From Diabrotica undecimpunctata (taxonomy: Eukaryota > Arthropoda > Insecta > Coleoptera > Chrysomelidae): a stretch of DNA of 64,000 nucleotides. The translations under genes were made by a program, and so were the position numbers. How positions within the stretch are numbered: position 1 is the first letter of the stretch; every line of letters starts with the position of its first letter. Shown here in pieces: positions 29,640 through 41,009 of this stretch. The stretch lies in contig NC_092807.1 in NCBI RefSeq assembly GCF_040954645.1, forward strand, positions 81,541,017 to 81,605,016, read 5' to 3'. A model generated the notes under the pieces. It was not told the origin of the DNA, ran no database searches, and saw nothing but the letters and a program-made list of their open reading frames with translations.

Positions 29640-30290
29640 AGCCTAGCTCGAGTTCACATCATCTGCGTAAATCATAACCTGTTTAGACTTATGAAACAAT
29701 ATATTTTTTCTGGTTAAAAACATTTTTCTTGTAACATATTTCATACATATATGCACTTAAAAAAGTTTTAGCCAGTCCATCTCCATTTTTTACGTTTTAG
29801 TTAGCTGGAAGGAGTCAGTTTGAATTAAATGCTTTTAATAAGTTCATTATATCTGTGAACCGTTGCTGTTGTTCAGTTCATTGTTACTTTTACGAGCATA
29901 AATACTAAAATAAACTAAAATATTAAACTAACACTGACTAATATGCGAGAGTTGAAAACTCTAACCAGGACGCGACCAGCTAAGCTGGGACACAATGTGA
30001 CACTGACTACGCGACTACTTTCAAATTATCACTGCCTCAACTATCAAGGGTCAGGGGAAATTTTTTCGCAATTTCTATTAGGTAGCTTAAACCCCCTTTT
30101 GAATTATTGCTAACAAGGATTTTCTAGGTAGCAGTTTTCAATAGTTTAAAACAGCAGAATTTGCTAGGAGAAAGTTATCTCGGTAGATCTTATGAAACTA
30201 GAAATTGTTAGCTACCAGTGACGTAGCAACACTTAATTAAAGTATGAAAATAATAAAACTCTTAATGCATATACTCTGTGTAGAACATCT
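29640..30290. other. AT-rich stretch, nothing recognised
   Basis: No frame or element end found. Confidence 0.4.
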
Positions 30291-30297
30291 AAACAGT

Positions 30298-30800
30298 CAA
30301 GATGGGTCCCCTATGAGGTGAAGCTGCAATTAATTTTTTTAAAAATTTTAATACAATTTAAATTACTTTAAGTATTAATACAATGAGAGTTTTCATTTGT
30401 TATTTTGTAATTTTCAAACCTTCTAATAGATTCAACTACAAGTAGTTTTTTTAATAATGTGATGTAAAATAGATGAACCATTATTGATATTAAAATTATG
30501 TTTAGTGGACAGTAAATGGTGATGAAAACTTTAAGAATTTGTTATGTTCAAACGTTTTGTGATTCTAGTAGACAACTTTCGAATGATTCTTCCTACATAA
30601 GAGGAATCGCAATCATCAGATCTCAATTTATAAGTACCACTCTTATCCAGAGTGTTGATCTCATCTTTTGGTATTAATTAAAAAGAACCTAAATTGCTGT
30701 GTGACTTGAAAGATATTTTGATGTCCTCAATTGTAGAAGAAAAAAGTTTTAAGATTTTTTTGAAAATGTTACTGATGGAAGTAAAGGAGAAAAACCTCAT
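30298..30800 (-). pseudogene. Penelope-like GIY-YIG and 3' end, inverted copy
   Basis: This stretch is a diverged reverse complement of 32330-32760. It includes the noncoding 3' end (CCCCTATGAGGTGAAGC against GCTTCACCTCCTAGGGG) and the GIY-YIG region (minus strand near 30590-30660: SGTYKLRSDDCDSSYVGRI-like reading). It lies head to head with the copy at 30900-32760. Confidence 0.65.
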
Positions 30801-30899
30801 GTGGTCTGTGGTATTGGGTTAAAATAACCACTGTGGTAAATAAGCAAGCTTTTCTGCAAGTTTTGTACTTTTAGAGAAATATCCAATCAACACTTTATT

Positions 30900-31462
30900 A
30901 ATAAAACAAAAGCAACGGTCAAATTGTTTATTGGTGCTATTACTAAATATACCAACTTAAACGTAACTGTATCTAATCCTGTAATAACTAGATTATATAA
31001 ACTTCCTAAAATTCATAAACATAATTGTCTTATAAGGCCTGTTGTAAGTTTCTATAACACTTCAGTTTCTCTATTATCAGAGTTTATTTACAACAAAATT
31101 CATTCTGTCACTAATTTTAAACCTAAGTTTTCAGTAACACACTCTTTAGATTTGATAGAACATTTATTATTTTCACAGTTTTTATTTAGTTTCTTTTGAT
31201 GTTTTCCATTTGTTCACTTCTGTAAGTAAGATGAAACTTTACGTTTACCATATAACCTTTTAAACAATTGCAACATATTAGTAAAAGACAAAGATGCCAT
31301 CCTAACTATGCTTAAATTTTGTTTTGATCAGGACCTTTTTCAATTTAATTAAAAAATATATAAACAACCAACAAATTTAGGGATAAGTTTTTTTAGCGAA
31401 CAGAAATTTGTTAACAAGAACAACAAAATAATTTTTTGGTCTAGATATGTTAATGATTGCAT
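30900..31462 (+). pseudogene. Penelope-like RT, first part, split by a non-LTR insertion
   Basis: An open stretch at 30924-31199 reads PVITRLYKLPKIHKHNCLIR and PVVSFYNTSVSLL, a Penelope-like RT block. After several frame breaks it reaches RYVNDCIALI at about 31444-31473. The active site is YVND instead of YVDD, so one catalytic Asp is changed. The coding sequence is interrupted there by 31475-31840. Confidence 0.7.
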
Positions 31463-31474
31463 AGCTCTCATACA
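31463..31474. repeat. 12-bp target duplication, left (AGCTCTCATACA)
   Basis: Recurs at 31841-31852, flanking the 366-bp non-LTR fragment. Confidence 0.85.
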
Positions 31475-31840
31475 TAAGTTGGCTGCCTTTGAATTTTGGT
31501 GTTACAGAAGAATCCTACGAACATGATGGACTCAAAGAATGTCAAACGCAGACGTTACTAGAAGAATAGGAAATGAAGCTGAAATAATATTGACAATGCA
31601 AAGAAGAAAACTTGAGTAGGTAGGTCAAGTTCTGGGAGGGCAAAGATGCTCAATATTGCAGCTTATTATGCAAGTCAAAATAGTTTGAGGAAAGCGAAAT
31701 GTGGAAAGAAAAAATATCGTGGCGTAAGAACTTGAGGGAATGGTTTGAATGTAGTAGTGCAGAATTCTTTAGAGCGGCAGCCAACAGGGTCCGCATAGTC
31801 ATGACGATTATCAAGCTTCAATAAAACTTAAAGAAAAAGA
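31475..31840 (+). mobile_element. 5'-truncated Jockey/RTE-like non-LTR insertion
   Basis: 366 bp between 12-bp duplications. Its broken frame reads LAAFEFWCYRRILR, WTQRMSNADVTRRIGNEAEI, then VGQVLGGQRCSILQLIMQ and FFRAAANRVRIVMTI, the C-terminal end of the ORF2 protein of this superfamily. It ends AACTTAAAGAAAAAG. Confidence 0.85.
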
Positions 31841-31852
31841 AGCTCTCATACA
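31841..31852. repeat. 12-bp target duplication, right (AGCTCTCATACA)
   Basis: Matches 31463-31474. Confidence 0.85.
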
Positions 31853-32650
31853 GGCAATCCAAGATGATACCTTATAGATTCTGGATGATCTTAATAAAAC
31901 TCCATCCTAACATTTCTTTTACACTGGAACCAGAATCTGACAATAAGTTGAACTTCTTGGATATAACTGTATCTCGCAAACAAGATTCTTTATGTATAGT
32001 ATAATATTTACAGAAAACCTTCCCAAACAGATCATGTTAAACCTGAAACACCTAATCATTTAACTCAATAGAAAATGGCTACTGTTGACAGTTACATTTA
32101 TAGACTTTTCAAATGTCCACTTTCTAATAAGAACTTCAATTCAGAACTTGGTAGTCTTAAGCAAATTGCTTTTAATAATGGTAATGATCCTAACATCATC
32201 CATAAGTTTCTAAATAGAGCAAAATTTAAACTTGCAGAGAAGCTGGCTTATTCACCACAATACTTGCTTCAACCCAATGCCACAAATAACATTAGTTTTT
32301 TCTCCAAAATACTTTTCAAGTCACAAAATACTTTAGGTTTCTTTTTAATTAACAACAAAGATAAGATAAACACTCTGGATAAGAGTGGTATTTATAATTT
32401 GAGATGTGATGATTGCGATGCCTCTTATCTAGGTAGAACCATTTGAAAGTTGTCTACTAGAATCACACAACGTTTGTTTGAATCGACAAAACTCTTCAAG
32501 TTTTGGTCAACATTTATTGTTTAGTCAACATAATTTTAATATGAATACTGGTTCATCTATTTTACATGACATTAGTAGAAAGAAAAACTACTTGGAGTTG
32601 GACTTGGATTTGATTAGAGAAGATTTGGAAATTACAAAATAAACAAACAA
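31841..32650 (+). pseudogene. Penelope-like RT end and GIY-YIG endonuclease
   Basis: It continues the RT after the insertion (IQAIQDDTL, a broken SFTLEPESDNKLNFLDITV, FRKPSQTDH). The 123-residue frame at 32075-32446 covers the RT-nuclease linker, with SGIYNLRCDDCDASYLGRTI as the GIY-YIG motif. A TGA at 32444 cuts the nuclease, whose remainder is readable in other frames to about 32640. Confidence 0.75.
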
Positions 32651-32760
32651 AAACTATCACTGTCTTAATAGGTACTCAAGTTAATTTAAATTGTACTAAA
32701 TTTGAACCGATTATAAATATTTTATTGCCGCTTCACCTCCTAGGGGACTCAGCTCAATGC

Positions 32761-33190
32761 TTTGATATTTTCAATTTTATGATTTTCTCTTTGATTAGTT
32801 TTACTAAACCAGTGGTATTATATCTTAATTTGTACACTTTGTATTTAACTTTGATTTTTAATTCTAAGTACTTTAATTTCATATTTCAATTTCTTCTTCC
32901 ACCAAGTGCTTGGTAAACCTTTTTAGTGTAGTCAACCAATCACTCTCTATCAGATTCTTTAGTCTAGCTCTTAAATTCACACTATATGTCCAATGTCCAC
33001 TTCATTTGTTCTCAAATTAACACCTTAAGTATCACTGACAGGTTTACGTGTGAGATTTGGATTATACAGTCTACATTATAGTAATTAATATTTTATATTT
33101 CATCAGTTGGCTTTTTCTATATTGGTGGTAAGTTAGACTTTTGGTCAATGTTTAGTTTACCATAGAATTTGTGCAGACTACCATGAAAAC
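32761..33190. other. AT-rich stretch between PLE copies
   Basis: T-rich with no recognised domain; a 63-residue frame (32725-32916) is hydrophobic by composition only. Confidence 0.4.
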
Positions 33191-33194
33191 GAAT

Positions 33195-33780
33195 TATGAA
33201 CCATGAAACGTTATTAAACGAATAGCAAACAACAATGGTTTTCCTTCTTCTACTGTAAATAAGGTCATTAGAAAGTCAATACTCAAAAAGAGACTTAACC
33301 AAGCTTTTAGTGTAAAAAATAAACACAGCACTACATCCATTTGTAGATTCTTATCTTATTTAGGGCCAATTTTAGAAAAAATATCAAAAGTACTTTGTAT
33401 TAAAATCAGTAACTCAGACATTTCTTTTAAAACCAAACACAATATTAAGTCCGTTTTTAGCTAAACTAAGGACACAATTGAGGAACAAAACAAAAATGGC
33501 AGTTACAAATTGTCTTGTGGTAATTGTAACATGACATAAGGGTAGAACAATGAGAATACTGGCTCAAAGAATCAAAGAACATCTCAAGAACATAGATAAA
33601 TTAAGCTTTAAACATCACATTAAATTTAATAATCATTCGTCTTATCTTACAAAAAACAGTAAAATTTTAGATAACATCCCAAATTAAAATTTTAGACTTA
33701 TGAACCTTTTAGAAGACCTTGAGATATCCGGAGAAATGAAACTGAATCCGGACTATTGCTTAAACACACAAATAAATAAC
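33195..33780 (+). pseudogene. Third Penelope-like remnant, C-terminal part
   Basis: One long frame with few stops reads NGFPSSTVNKVIRKSILKKR, SYLGPILEKISKVL, then NGSYKLSCGNCNM and RILAQRIKEHLKNI. This is the RT-to-GIY-YIG linker and the start of the nuclease, same orientation as 30900-32650 but clearly diverged from it. Confidence 0.7.
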
Positions 33781-34132
33781 AATTGCAATTAATCTTTTGT
33801 GGGAGACTTTAAGAAATTGACGTGGAAGAAATTAATGTGGGAAACTTTAGAGGAAGAAGAGTGAAATCAGGCAATCTTGAAAACTTTATTCTACTTTTTT
33901 AAATTCCATTACTAATTTATAACTTGACAAGTTATTCTTCATTGAAAACAAGAAAAATTTCCAATTTTTACTTAAAATTTTTCACGATTTCAATCAAGGG
34001 ATAAAATTTTTTAATACTCTTAAGTATCATGCTTAGACACATTACAATCTGGTTTCTTCTTTATATTTAAATAATTTGTTTTGGGAACAAATTGTCAATT
34101 GAACTTATTTTGACCTTCAGTCAATTTTCAAC
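33781..34132. other. AT-rich stretch, nothing recognised
   Basis: No frame or repeat seen before the 412-like LTR. Confidence 0.4.
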
Positions 34133-34136
34133 ATAT
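34133..34136. repeat. 4-bp target duplication, left (ATAT)
   Basis: Matches ATAT at 37647-37650; low complexity, but exactly placed against both LTRs. Confidence 0.75.
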
Positions 34137-34417
34137 TGTAACGAAATAGCCCATCTCCGATACGTCATAATTCTTAGAAGGATGAATCTAGAAAACGTTA
34201 GAATCGGCATTTCAATAGCGCTCTTCTTTCGATGCGGTTTCGAGGAGACGAATTAGAGGTGGGACTACTCCAGAATATTCTCGAACATAATACTTTTGGT
34301 ATATATATGTAACGATGTTATGAGTTAGTTGATAAGAGAGTACCGACCTGTAAACTTATAAATATGTAAATATATTTATATAAATTCGAACCGCTCGTTT
34401 TATTTATTCTCGCTGCA
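34137..34417 (+). repeat. 5' LTR of 412-like element
   Basis: 281 bp, TG...CA. An AT-rich TATATAAAT stretch at about 34376 may serve as TATA box. I cannot identify the primer tRNA from the following bases (GTTGGTGTTACGG). Confidence 0.88.
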
Positions 34418-34586
34418 GTTGGTGTTACGGTGTGAGGTTTAGAACTAAATTAAGCAGTGATTGCTAATTAAAAACAAAGACTTTTAAACTTTTGAAAAGT
34501 ATTGTTCGTCGGGAACAGCCGCGTAACTCGGTAGTGATCTTTGAAAAAAAAGAACATTTTAAAACTACGTGTGTGCCTGACCAAAG

Positions 34587-35642
34587 ATGCTGCTAGTAGA
34601 ACTTTCAGTAAAACGGTTGCGTGAGTAATTAGAAGAACGCGATGAAGACTGCAGCGGGTCCAAGAAGATACTCCAAGAACTACTGAAGACTGTTCTCAAC
34701 AAGAATGAAGACGACCCAGAGACATTCCAGTTTCAATCATCAGAAGAAGCCGCTTTAACTAAAATAATTGATGGAAAATTCGAAAATGTTTCCAAAAGAT
34801 TCGATGAAACGTCTCAAATTATTAAAGAAATAGCTAGACAAAATGACGAGAAATTTGAAAATGTAGCTAGAAGATTCGACGAGACTTCTCAAATAATTAA
34901 AGAAGTATGTAATCAAAACAATGAGAAATTTGAAGAAGTCTCAAGAACATTCTATAAGATACAGAAAAATGTAAACGACAAGATAGAAGACGTAGAAGAG
35001 TAGATCGAACAAGTAGAGACCATGATAACTAACGCAAAGGTGCTACTACAAGTAAATACAGTAGCCTTAGATCCGGTAGTGAAAGAAGAATCACCTAGAG
35101 ACAAAACGACACATCATATGAGATTCAAATTGCCACCATTTGATGGAAAGTCCTCTTGGTTCATATACCTTAGACAATTTGAAGCTATTGCGACAGCCAA
35201 TCATTGGACAGAACAAGAAAAGGCTGTTTCCTTGACTGCTGCTTTACGAGGTGATGCTGCAGATATCCTAAGATCGATTCCTAAGGGTCAAGAAAAATGT
35301 TACCAGACCTTGTTCACTCGACTAGACAAACGTTACGGAGATGCCCATCTACAACAAGTCTACAAGGCGCAAGTAAGAAGTAGAATCCAACGAGCAAGTG
35401 AGAGTTTGCAAGAGTTTGAAGCAGATGTTGCTCGTATAGTACGGTTGGCTTATCCGGAGGTACCAGACAACATTTTGGAAGAAATTGCTGTAGATACCTT
35501 CGTCAATACGTTAAAAGAAAGTGAATTACAGAAAGCTTTACGACTAGGAAGACCGAAAGTTTTAGATGAAGCGCTCGCTATTGCCTTGAAACATGAAACA
35601 GCTATTCAAGTTTCACGGAGCTATCGAGTACGAATCTCTTAA
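34587..35642 (+). pseudogene. Gag of 412-like element, two premature stops
   Basis: One continuous frame from ATG 34587, broken only by TAA at 34626-34628 and TAG at 35001-35003. The N-terminal part is a long coiled coil in which FENVSKRFDETSQIIKE and FENVARRFDETSQIIKE are tandem copies about 22 residues apart. The open part from 35022 (206 residues) is the gag core: FKLPPFDGKSSWFIYLRQFE, KAVSLTAALRGDAADILRSI, FTRLDKRYGD and LQEFEADVARIVRLAYP. A CCHC knuckle is only hinted at after the stop (PRCWN, about 35725). Confidence 0.8.
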
Positions 35643-35702
35643 GAGAGCGACGAACAAAACGAGAAACGTCTGGAGGAAATCGTACGGAAAGTAGTTCGTA
35701 AC

Positions 35703-36040
35703 ATGATGCCGAAGAGACGTGAACCCAGATGTTGGAATGGTAACGACGCCGACGTAGGTCACATTCGTCGTAAATTGCATGAAAATAATACAACAGTCAG
35801 AAAGCTAGAACAGATCGAACACTGGGCTGGAAAAAGGCATTCTAATGCTGAGGCTGTGTCAAGACGGCCATACAGTGTAAATCGTAATCATTGTCTTAAA
35901 TTAGAAGAACGACTTTGCCCCGTGAGACGAGCCACCGTCACTAATGATCAATGGCAGCCTCAACAGCTACAAGACGCTCAAGCAGATGATCCATGTATAA
36001 AAAGAGTATTGGACTGGATGCGTCGAAGTGAAAAACCTTG
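35703..36040 (+). pseudogene. Deletion junction: gag end joined to RNase H end
   Basis: 112 residues. The first 15 (KRREPRCWNGND) look like the start of a gag zinc knuckle. From about residue 35, KLEQIEHWAGKRHSNAEAVSRRP matches the end of Ty3-type RNase H (H..GK.H.NADALSRRP), and CIKRVLDWMRR the linker to integrase. Protease, RT and most of RNase H are therefore lost between about 35730 and 35810. Confidence 0.75.
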
Positions 36041-36283
36041 ACTAATGCTGAAGATGATCTTCTGTATAGAACCTTTGAGAACGATGATGGTACAGAAACT
36101 AAGCTTCAGTTGATTGTACCTAAAAGTAAAGTGTCAGAAGTATTGCGTCAGTTGCATGACGGTGCATCAGGTGGACACTTTGGTATTACGAAGACTTTGC
36201 AAAAGGTTCGAGAACGGTTCTATTGGGTGAACTGTAAATATGATGTAAGAAGATGGTGCCGGAAATTTAAACTGCATCCTTAA
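36038..36283 (+). pseudogene. Integrase zinc-binding segment
   Basis: 81 residues: LLYRTFENDDGTETKLQLIVP, LHDGASGGHFGITKTLQKVRERFYW and KYDVRRWCRKF. This is the H-H-C part of the integrase zinc-binding domain. The frame ends where the catalytic core should begin; the D,D part is deleted. Confidence 0.8.
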
Positions 36284-36292
36284 TCAGATGGA

Positions 36293-36940
36293 ATGGTTGA
36301 GAGGATGAACCGAACGATGGGTAAACACCTGCCCGAAGTTGGATCACAACATCAAAGAGATTGGGACCAGCACATTCATTTATTTCTAATGGACTACCAC
36401 TCGGCCGTGAATAAAACTACAGGCCAGACTCCAGCCTGCCTGATGTTAGGTCGTGAAGTTCGTTTGCCCTGCGACCTACAGTTTGGCTACAAACCTTCCG
36501 AAGAACATGTTGCAAGCGAAGATTATGTCGACCGGCTGAAGTTAAGAATGAATAACATTCATGAACTTGCCCGACAACACATCCAGTTAGCCAGTGACAG
36601 AATGAAAGATCAATATGATTCTCGATGCAACAGTGAAAGCTATGAAGTAGGTGATCTTGTTTGGCTTTATAATCCACAACGTCGTCGAGGCTTGTCTCCC
36701 AAACTGCAAAGACAATGGGAAGGTCCGTATGAAATTAAAAAGAGAATAAATGACGTAATATACCGAATTAATAAGTTGCCGAAAGGTAAATCAAAAGTAG
36801 TTCACATAAATCGTCTTGCACCATATACTGGCTCAAATGAAACAGAAGAAGCACGAACCTTTCAACATGAGATCAAAGATGACCGGCGACCAAGCTTTAA
36901 TGAATTTATGTCAAATTACGCAGACAGAAAGAGTGCTAGA
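36293..36940 (+). pseudogene. Integrase core end and C-terminal domain
   Basis: Begins SDGMVERMNRT, the Glu-containing block of the integrase core, then the dimer region and DLVWLYNPQRRRGLSPKLQR, WEGPYEI and VVHINRLAPY, the mdg1/412 C-terminal domain. The frame stays open into the macro-like segment (total frame 36293-37090, 265 residues), so the macro domain was the natural C-terminus of this pol protein. Confidence 0.85.
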
Positions 36941-36944
36941 TTCG

Positions 36945-37214
36945 GCGTGACGACAGAAGTTCAGCAGGATCTCTTTAGTGTTCCGCATAACGTCTCTCTA
37001 GCCCACCGTGTTGCCCAAGATCTTGAGATGACTAAAGAAGTCGTATACAGACAGGGCAAGCTACGAGGATATATGGCGTGCTCTAACTAATTTGAAGAAA
37101 ATCGTATGCAATTATGACATCAAGAATTTGGCCTTACCCAAGGTCTTCCGTGAAGTGATCCTCTGAAGTGATCTTCCGAGAAACCGGCGTACAAATTACT
37201 GTGTGTTGTATTAA
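36945..37214 (+). pseudogene. Macro domain remnant (OARD1/TARG1-like) at the end of pol
   Basis: In frame with integrase: QQDLFSVPHNVSLAHRVAQD and LEMTKEV, matching the start of OARD1/TARG1-type macro domains (D.F..P...SLAH.V..D..M..G). In a second frame, ALTNLKKIVCNYDIKNLALP (about 37076-37135), the central strand-helix block; in a third, VIFRETGVQITVCCI (about 37168-37212), the last strand. The segment before RALTNL and the glycine loop (GCGLD in relatives) are deleted, removing the residues for ADP-ribose hydrolysis. Family members remove ADP-ribose from proteins. This copy is dead, but its position suggests that an intact master copy carries the domain. Confidence 0.75.
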
Positions 37215-37351
37215 CCCGAAGAGATCGTGTCCTTCAAAGTCTGTAGACTGTTATTTCTTCTCGAGGGGTTCATGCAGAGCTGGAGAGCTCCGTAGATTTC
37301 GTCATCCTGAGCCTACATATATCTGGAGTTGCTGATAGGGACGCTCAGATC

Positions 37352-37365
37352 TAAGAGGGGAGCAG
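37352..37365 (+). other. Polypurine tract of 412-like element
   Basis: AAGAGGGGAGCAG directly before the 3' LTR. Confidence 0.75.
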
Positions 37366-37646
37366 TGTAACGAAATAGCCCATCTCCGATACGTCATAGT
37401 TCTTAGAAGGATAAATCTAGAAAACGTAAGAATCGGCATTTCAATAGCGCCCGTCTTTCGATGCGGTTTCCATGAGACGAATTAGAGGTGGGACTACCCC
37501 AGAATATTCTCGAACATAATACTTTTGGTATATATATGTAACGATGTTATGAGTTAGTTAGTTGATAAGAGAGTACCGAACTGTAAACTTATAAATAAAT
37601 ATATTTATATAAATTCGAACCGCTCGTTTTATTTAATCTCGCTACA
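37366..37646 (+). repeat. 3' LTR of 412-like element
   Basis: 281 bp; pairs with 34137-34417 with a dozen or so differences. Confidence 0.88.
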
Positions 37647-37650
37647 ATAT

Positions 37651-40600
37651 TATTAAATGTGATGCTATGGAAAGCAAGATTTAAAAAACCTAATTTTGGA
37701 GAGTCTTTGATATATTTCTTCTTTCATTATGAATTTCAATTCAGCAATTTTTCGATAATTTAAAAATCTTAATTTTCTAACGACATATGCCAATTAACAT
37801 CTTTGAAGAATCATTTAAAAGGCTGGCATTCGATTCTGCTTAGTCTATCTGCTGCTTCAACTCCAAGAAATGGTCGGTTTCTGACACCCGTACCATAACC
37901 AAATTTTCTAATGGGTTTTTTGTCGAGTCCAGTGTACAGTCCTTTTTGAGTTTTTTTATTGATAAAGCAGAAAAAATAAGATAGAGACAGCTTTTTCTGT
38001 AATTTTATTACCAAATGATCTCTCCTAGTAGTGATACTTAAATATTTGACGTAAGTGAATTATTGCTTTCTGCACAACCTTTATATAATATATAAAGTCA
38101 TCAGAAAGGGAAGATAGTATAAATGTTCAATCTTGAACTCGCTGGTTTCTCCTTTTGCCTTGGGTGTGTATACTAACATAAAAAATAACAAGCGAGTAGA
38201 CTATATAAAACTCAATTTAGAAACAAATAAAATAAAAGACAAATATACATAAACATATATACATTAAAATATAGTAAAATATAAAAGGCTACAAATTTAA
38301 ATGTTAATTGATACGATAATCAATATTGAATGAGTTTACAAAAGGTAAGTAAACGAATTTACGCAAAAACACAGCTGTTTTAAAATCTAAACATTACGAG
38401 ACGAGTTGTAAATATCTATATCACACAAACCAAACCAACCATCTACAAAAAAAATTGAGTAGGTATGCTAAAACATGAAAGAAACACTAATGACTTTAAC
38501 AGCTGATCGCTACTTAAATACAATACAAAGAAATATTATGATTTTATCAAACACAACGTTTAATTATTATAATAATGATGTTAAACCAAAATGCAATCGA
38601 GAAGGAAATAATTAGATTAGACTATATGCAATTTAAAGGTAATTTTATAAACACATATTAATAACAATTATCATCAAAGACATAAATATACTATAAAGTA
38701 AAATATTCAATATAAAGTTCAATTAAAAGGTTCAAATCGCAACACAATATGAAATAATTTAACACCAAGTAAACGTACTTGATCTATAACAGCAACAAGA
38801 TATGGTGTATTGTACTTTACTCCAATGGAATGATAGCACCAGCCGCTATCAAAAAGAATGTCTTCAATGACATACAAGAACCACAAAAGTATTGATGATG
38901 GTGCAGCCTACACCCCTAGTAGATGGAACTACTGTCTGTAACTCACCGAGTAGCCTCCATCCCTGCTGGATGAAATGACTGATGGTGACTGAGTGTTTGA
39001 TGGCGACTGAGTGACACGGCCATTTGGGCCATGAATTGTTTTGTACAAGCTGACGCTAGGTGTGGGCGATAATTACCCAACGATCTGCACTTTTAGCAAA
39101 AGCTATTCATTTTTCTATCTTTCTTTGTTAACATACAATCTATTAAAGAACAGTCTTTCGTCTGAAACAATGTAATACAACCGTTTACTGTTCTATAACG
39201 TCTGCGTTTTGTACGATAAATATTGGTTAAACATACGGGGAGAATCGAAACTAACACAAAATATCTTAATAATTTAACAATAAAGTTGCGAAACTGCAAC
39301 ATGAATCATTGTAAAATTAAAATGAGATATTTGCATCATTGCTCCATTGTAGCATAGCTCTGAAGATGGCTTTGTAAGCCAAAAGGGCTCAGCTAGGAAT
39401 TAAAATTGTTTACACACTTCAAAAATAATTTCCTTTTTGCATCTTTTGATTTTTAATGTACATAACGCTTATTGGCGTGCTGGGCAACCAACATTTTTGA
39501 CGTAGTAACTCTAAATCGTTATATAAAGATTTTTATCAACCATAAACTTTTTCAAGTTAACTAATTTTCCTTCATTTGAAAAAAAACAACTTTTGTGGTT
39601 TATTTCAGATGCCAATGAAGATGCTCTGAGAGCCAAAAAACTTTTGCAAGATTGAATAAAAAACTGTACTCGATATCTGCCTTTTATAATGAGCAAAGAA
39701 TATATCTTAAACGAGACTATCGTGTTTATTATTATTATTTTATTGTGTTTATCATTTTATGTTTATATTAATTAAAATTTGTTTTACCGTGAAGATCTGA
39801 TCGATTGTCGGCCTCTTTTATCAAAAGTCGGTTTAATATTCTTCCATGATATTTCAACTTAGGGTTGATTCCGGTTATTGAGATAGGATGAAAGTTTTTA
39901 TCAGCTAAGCAAAGGAGGGTTTGTTCCATTTTTTTTTAGAGTATCTGGTTTTATCAGATTTTAGCTTTTGTAAATTCACTTTTGGAAATTCTTTTTTATT
40001 AACCTCGAACGTTATAGGATATTGTGACTTATTTTATGATCTATAACTCAACTCTAATAGTGCAAATAGGAAATATATTTTATTTTATATTTATAACAAT
40101 TGTATGGAATGTTCTGTTCTGAAATTCTTTATTCGAAAACTAGTAGTCTTAGCTCAATTAATGATTTTTTTTTATTTCTGTAATAAATTTCTAGTACTAT
40201 TAATATACTCGTAGCTATTTTAACATATATTCCTATAATATTTGTTTTATTATATTTGCCATGGGAGGCCAGTGGTAATTGACCGTTTTCATATGGTCAG
40301 CTGGTGAGTATACGGGATCCCATCTTGGCTTCCGTCTAAATAACTTTGCAAGAGAACTGCAAATAATCATCCGGAGTAATAGATCAAGATAGCTGCCTGG
40401 GGAGAACACTATATACCTATTTTTGACGTATGTCAAGATTTATTGTAGACCAGCAGCAATTTATCAGACATAAAAATTTTAATGGTTTAAGAAATACCAG
40501 AAGCTTCACTGAAGCGTGGTTTAGGTAGGTGTGATATGCTGTGAAGTTATATTTTCTAAAAGTTTATTAGTAGTTTCGCACATACTGCTATTTTATTGTT

Positions 40601-40690
40601 GCTAGTATGTCGTTTGTTTATTAATTCCAGTAATTCATAATAACTAAAAATTATTTTTTTGATAAATAATTTTTAGTATTTATCGTATAA
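37651..40690. other. AT-rich spacer, no gene recognised
   Basis: Scattered short frames look random. Two CTGAAGA/ATGAAGA motifs followed by a short stem and AAAA occur at 39360-39389 (CTGAAGATGGCTTTGTAAGCC) and about 39615-39645; both resemble decayed Penelope-type hammerhead cores. A repeat of GACTGAGTGnnTGATGG type is at about 38980-39015. Confidence 0.4.
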
Positions 40691-40693
40691 TAG

Positions 40694-40694
<1 letters not shown>

Positions 40695-40755
<61 letters not shown>
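40695..40755. repeat. (TA)n tract
   Basis: Uninterrupted TA alternation followed by a short imperfect continuation. Confidence 0.95.
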
Positions 40756-40758
<3 letters not shown>

Positions 40759-40849
40759 TATATAATGTGGCCTATATTACAAATAACTGCAGAAATTTAC
40801 AATCACATATTGTTCATGATAGTAGACGTATTCGGGTATAAAAGCATCC

Positions 40850-40985
40850 AATTGTTCTATGCGTAATGCGTTTAGTCACTAGTTACAAAAAGAACAATAG
40901 TTTGACACTGAAGCATTGGCCGAAATAGTTTATTTAAATATTCCAGAATTGCATGAACAACAAAGGATTGCGTACGATACTTTTA
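40850..40985 (+). pseudogene. Helitron Pif1-type helicase fragment, left part
   Basis: A broken frame ending ALAEIVYLNIPELHEQQRIA then YDTFIE, which matches the segment before Walker A in Helitron Rep/Hel helicases (L...Q..AY..I). It continues without loss after the R1-like element at 51192. Confidence 0.7.
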
Positions 40986-41000
40986 TAGAAGTTACCAACA
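40986..41000. repeat. 15-bp target duplication, left (TAGAAGTTACCAACA)
   Basis: Recurs exactly at 51192-51206. Confidence 0.92.
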
Positions 41001-41009
41001 TTTTTTTTT

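Larger units (their letters stand above)
34137..37646 (+). mobile_element. 412/mdg1-like Ty3-type LTR element, deleted, with macro domain
   Basis: 3510 bp with 281-bp LTRs (TGTAACGAAATAG...CTGCA/CTACA), ATAT duplications and a purine tract before the right LTR. It contains gag, a scrap of RNase H, the integrase zinc finger, the integrase C-terminus and a macro-domain remnant. Protease, RT and the integrase core are deleted. The LTRs differ at a dozen or so sites, including an extra GTTA, so it is older than the element at 166-5833. Confidence 0.9.
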
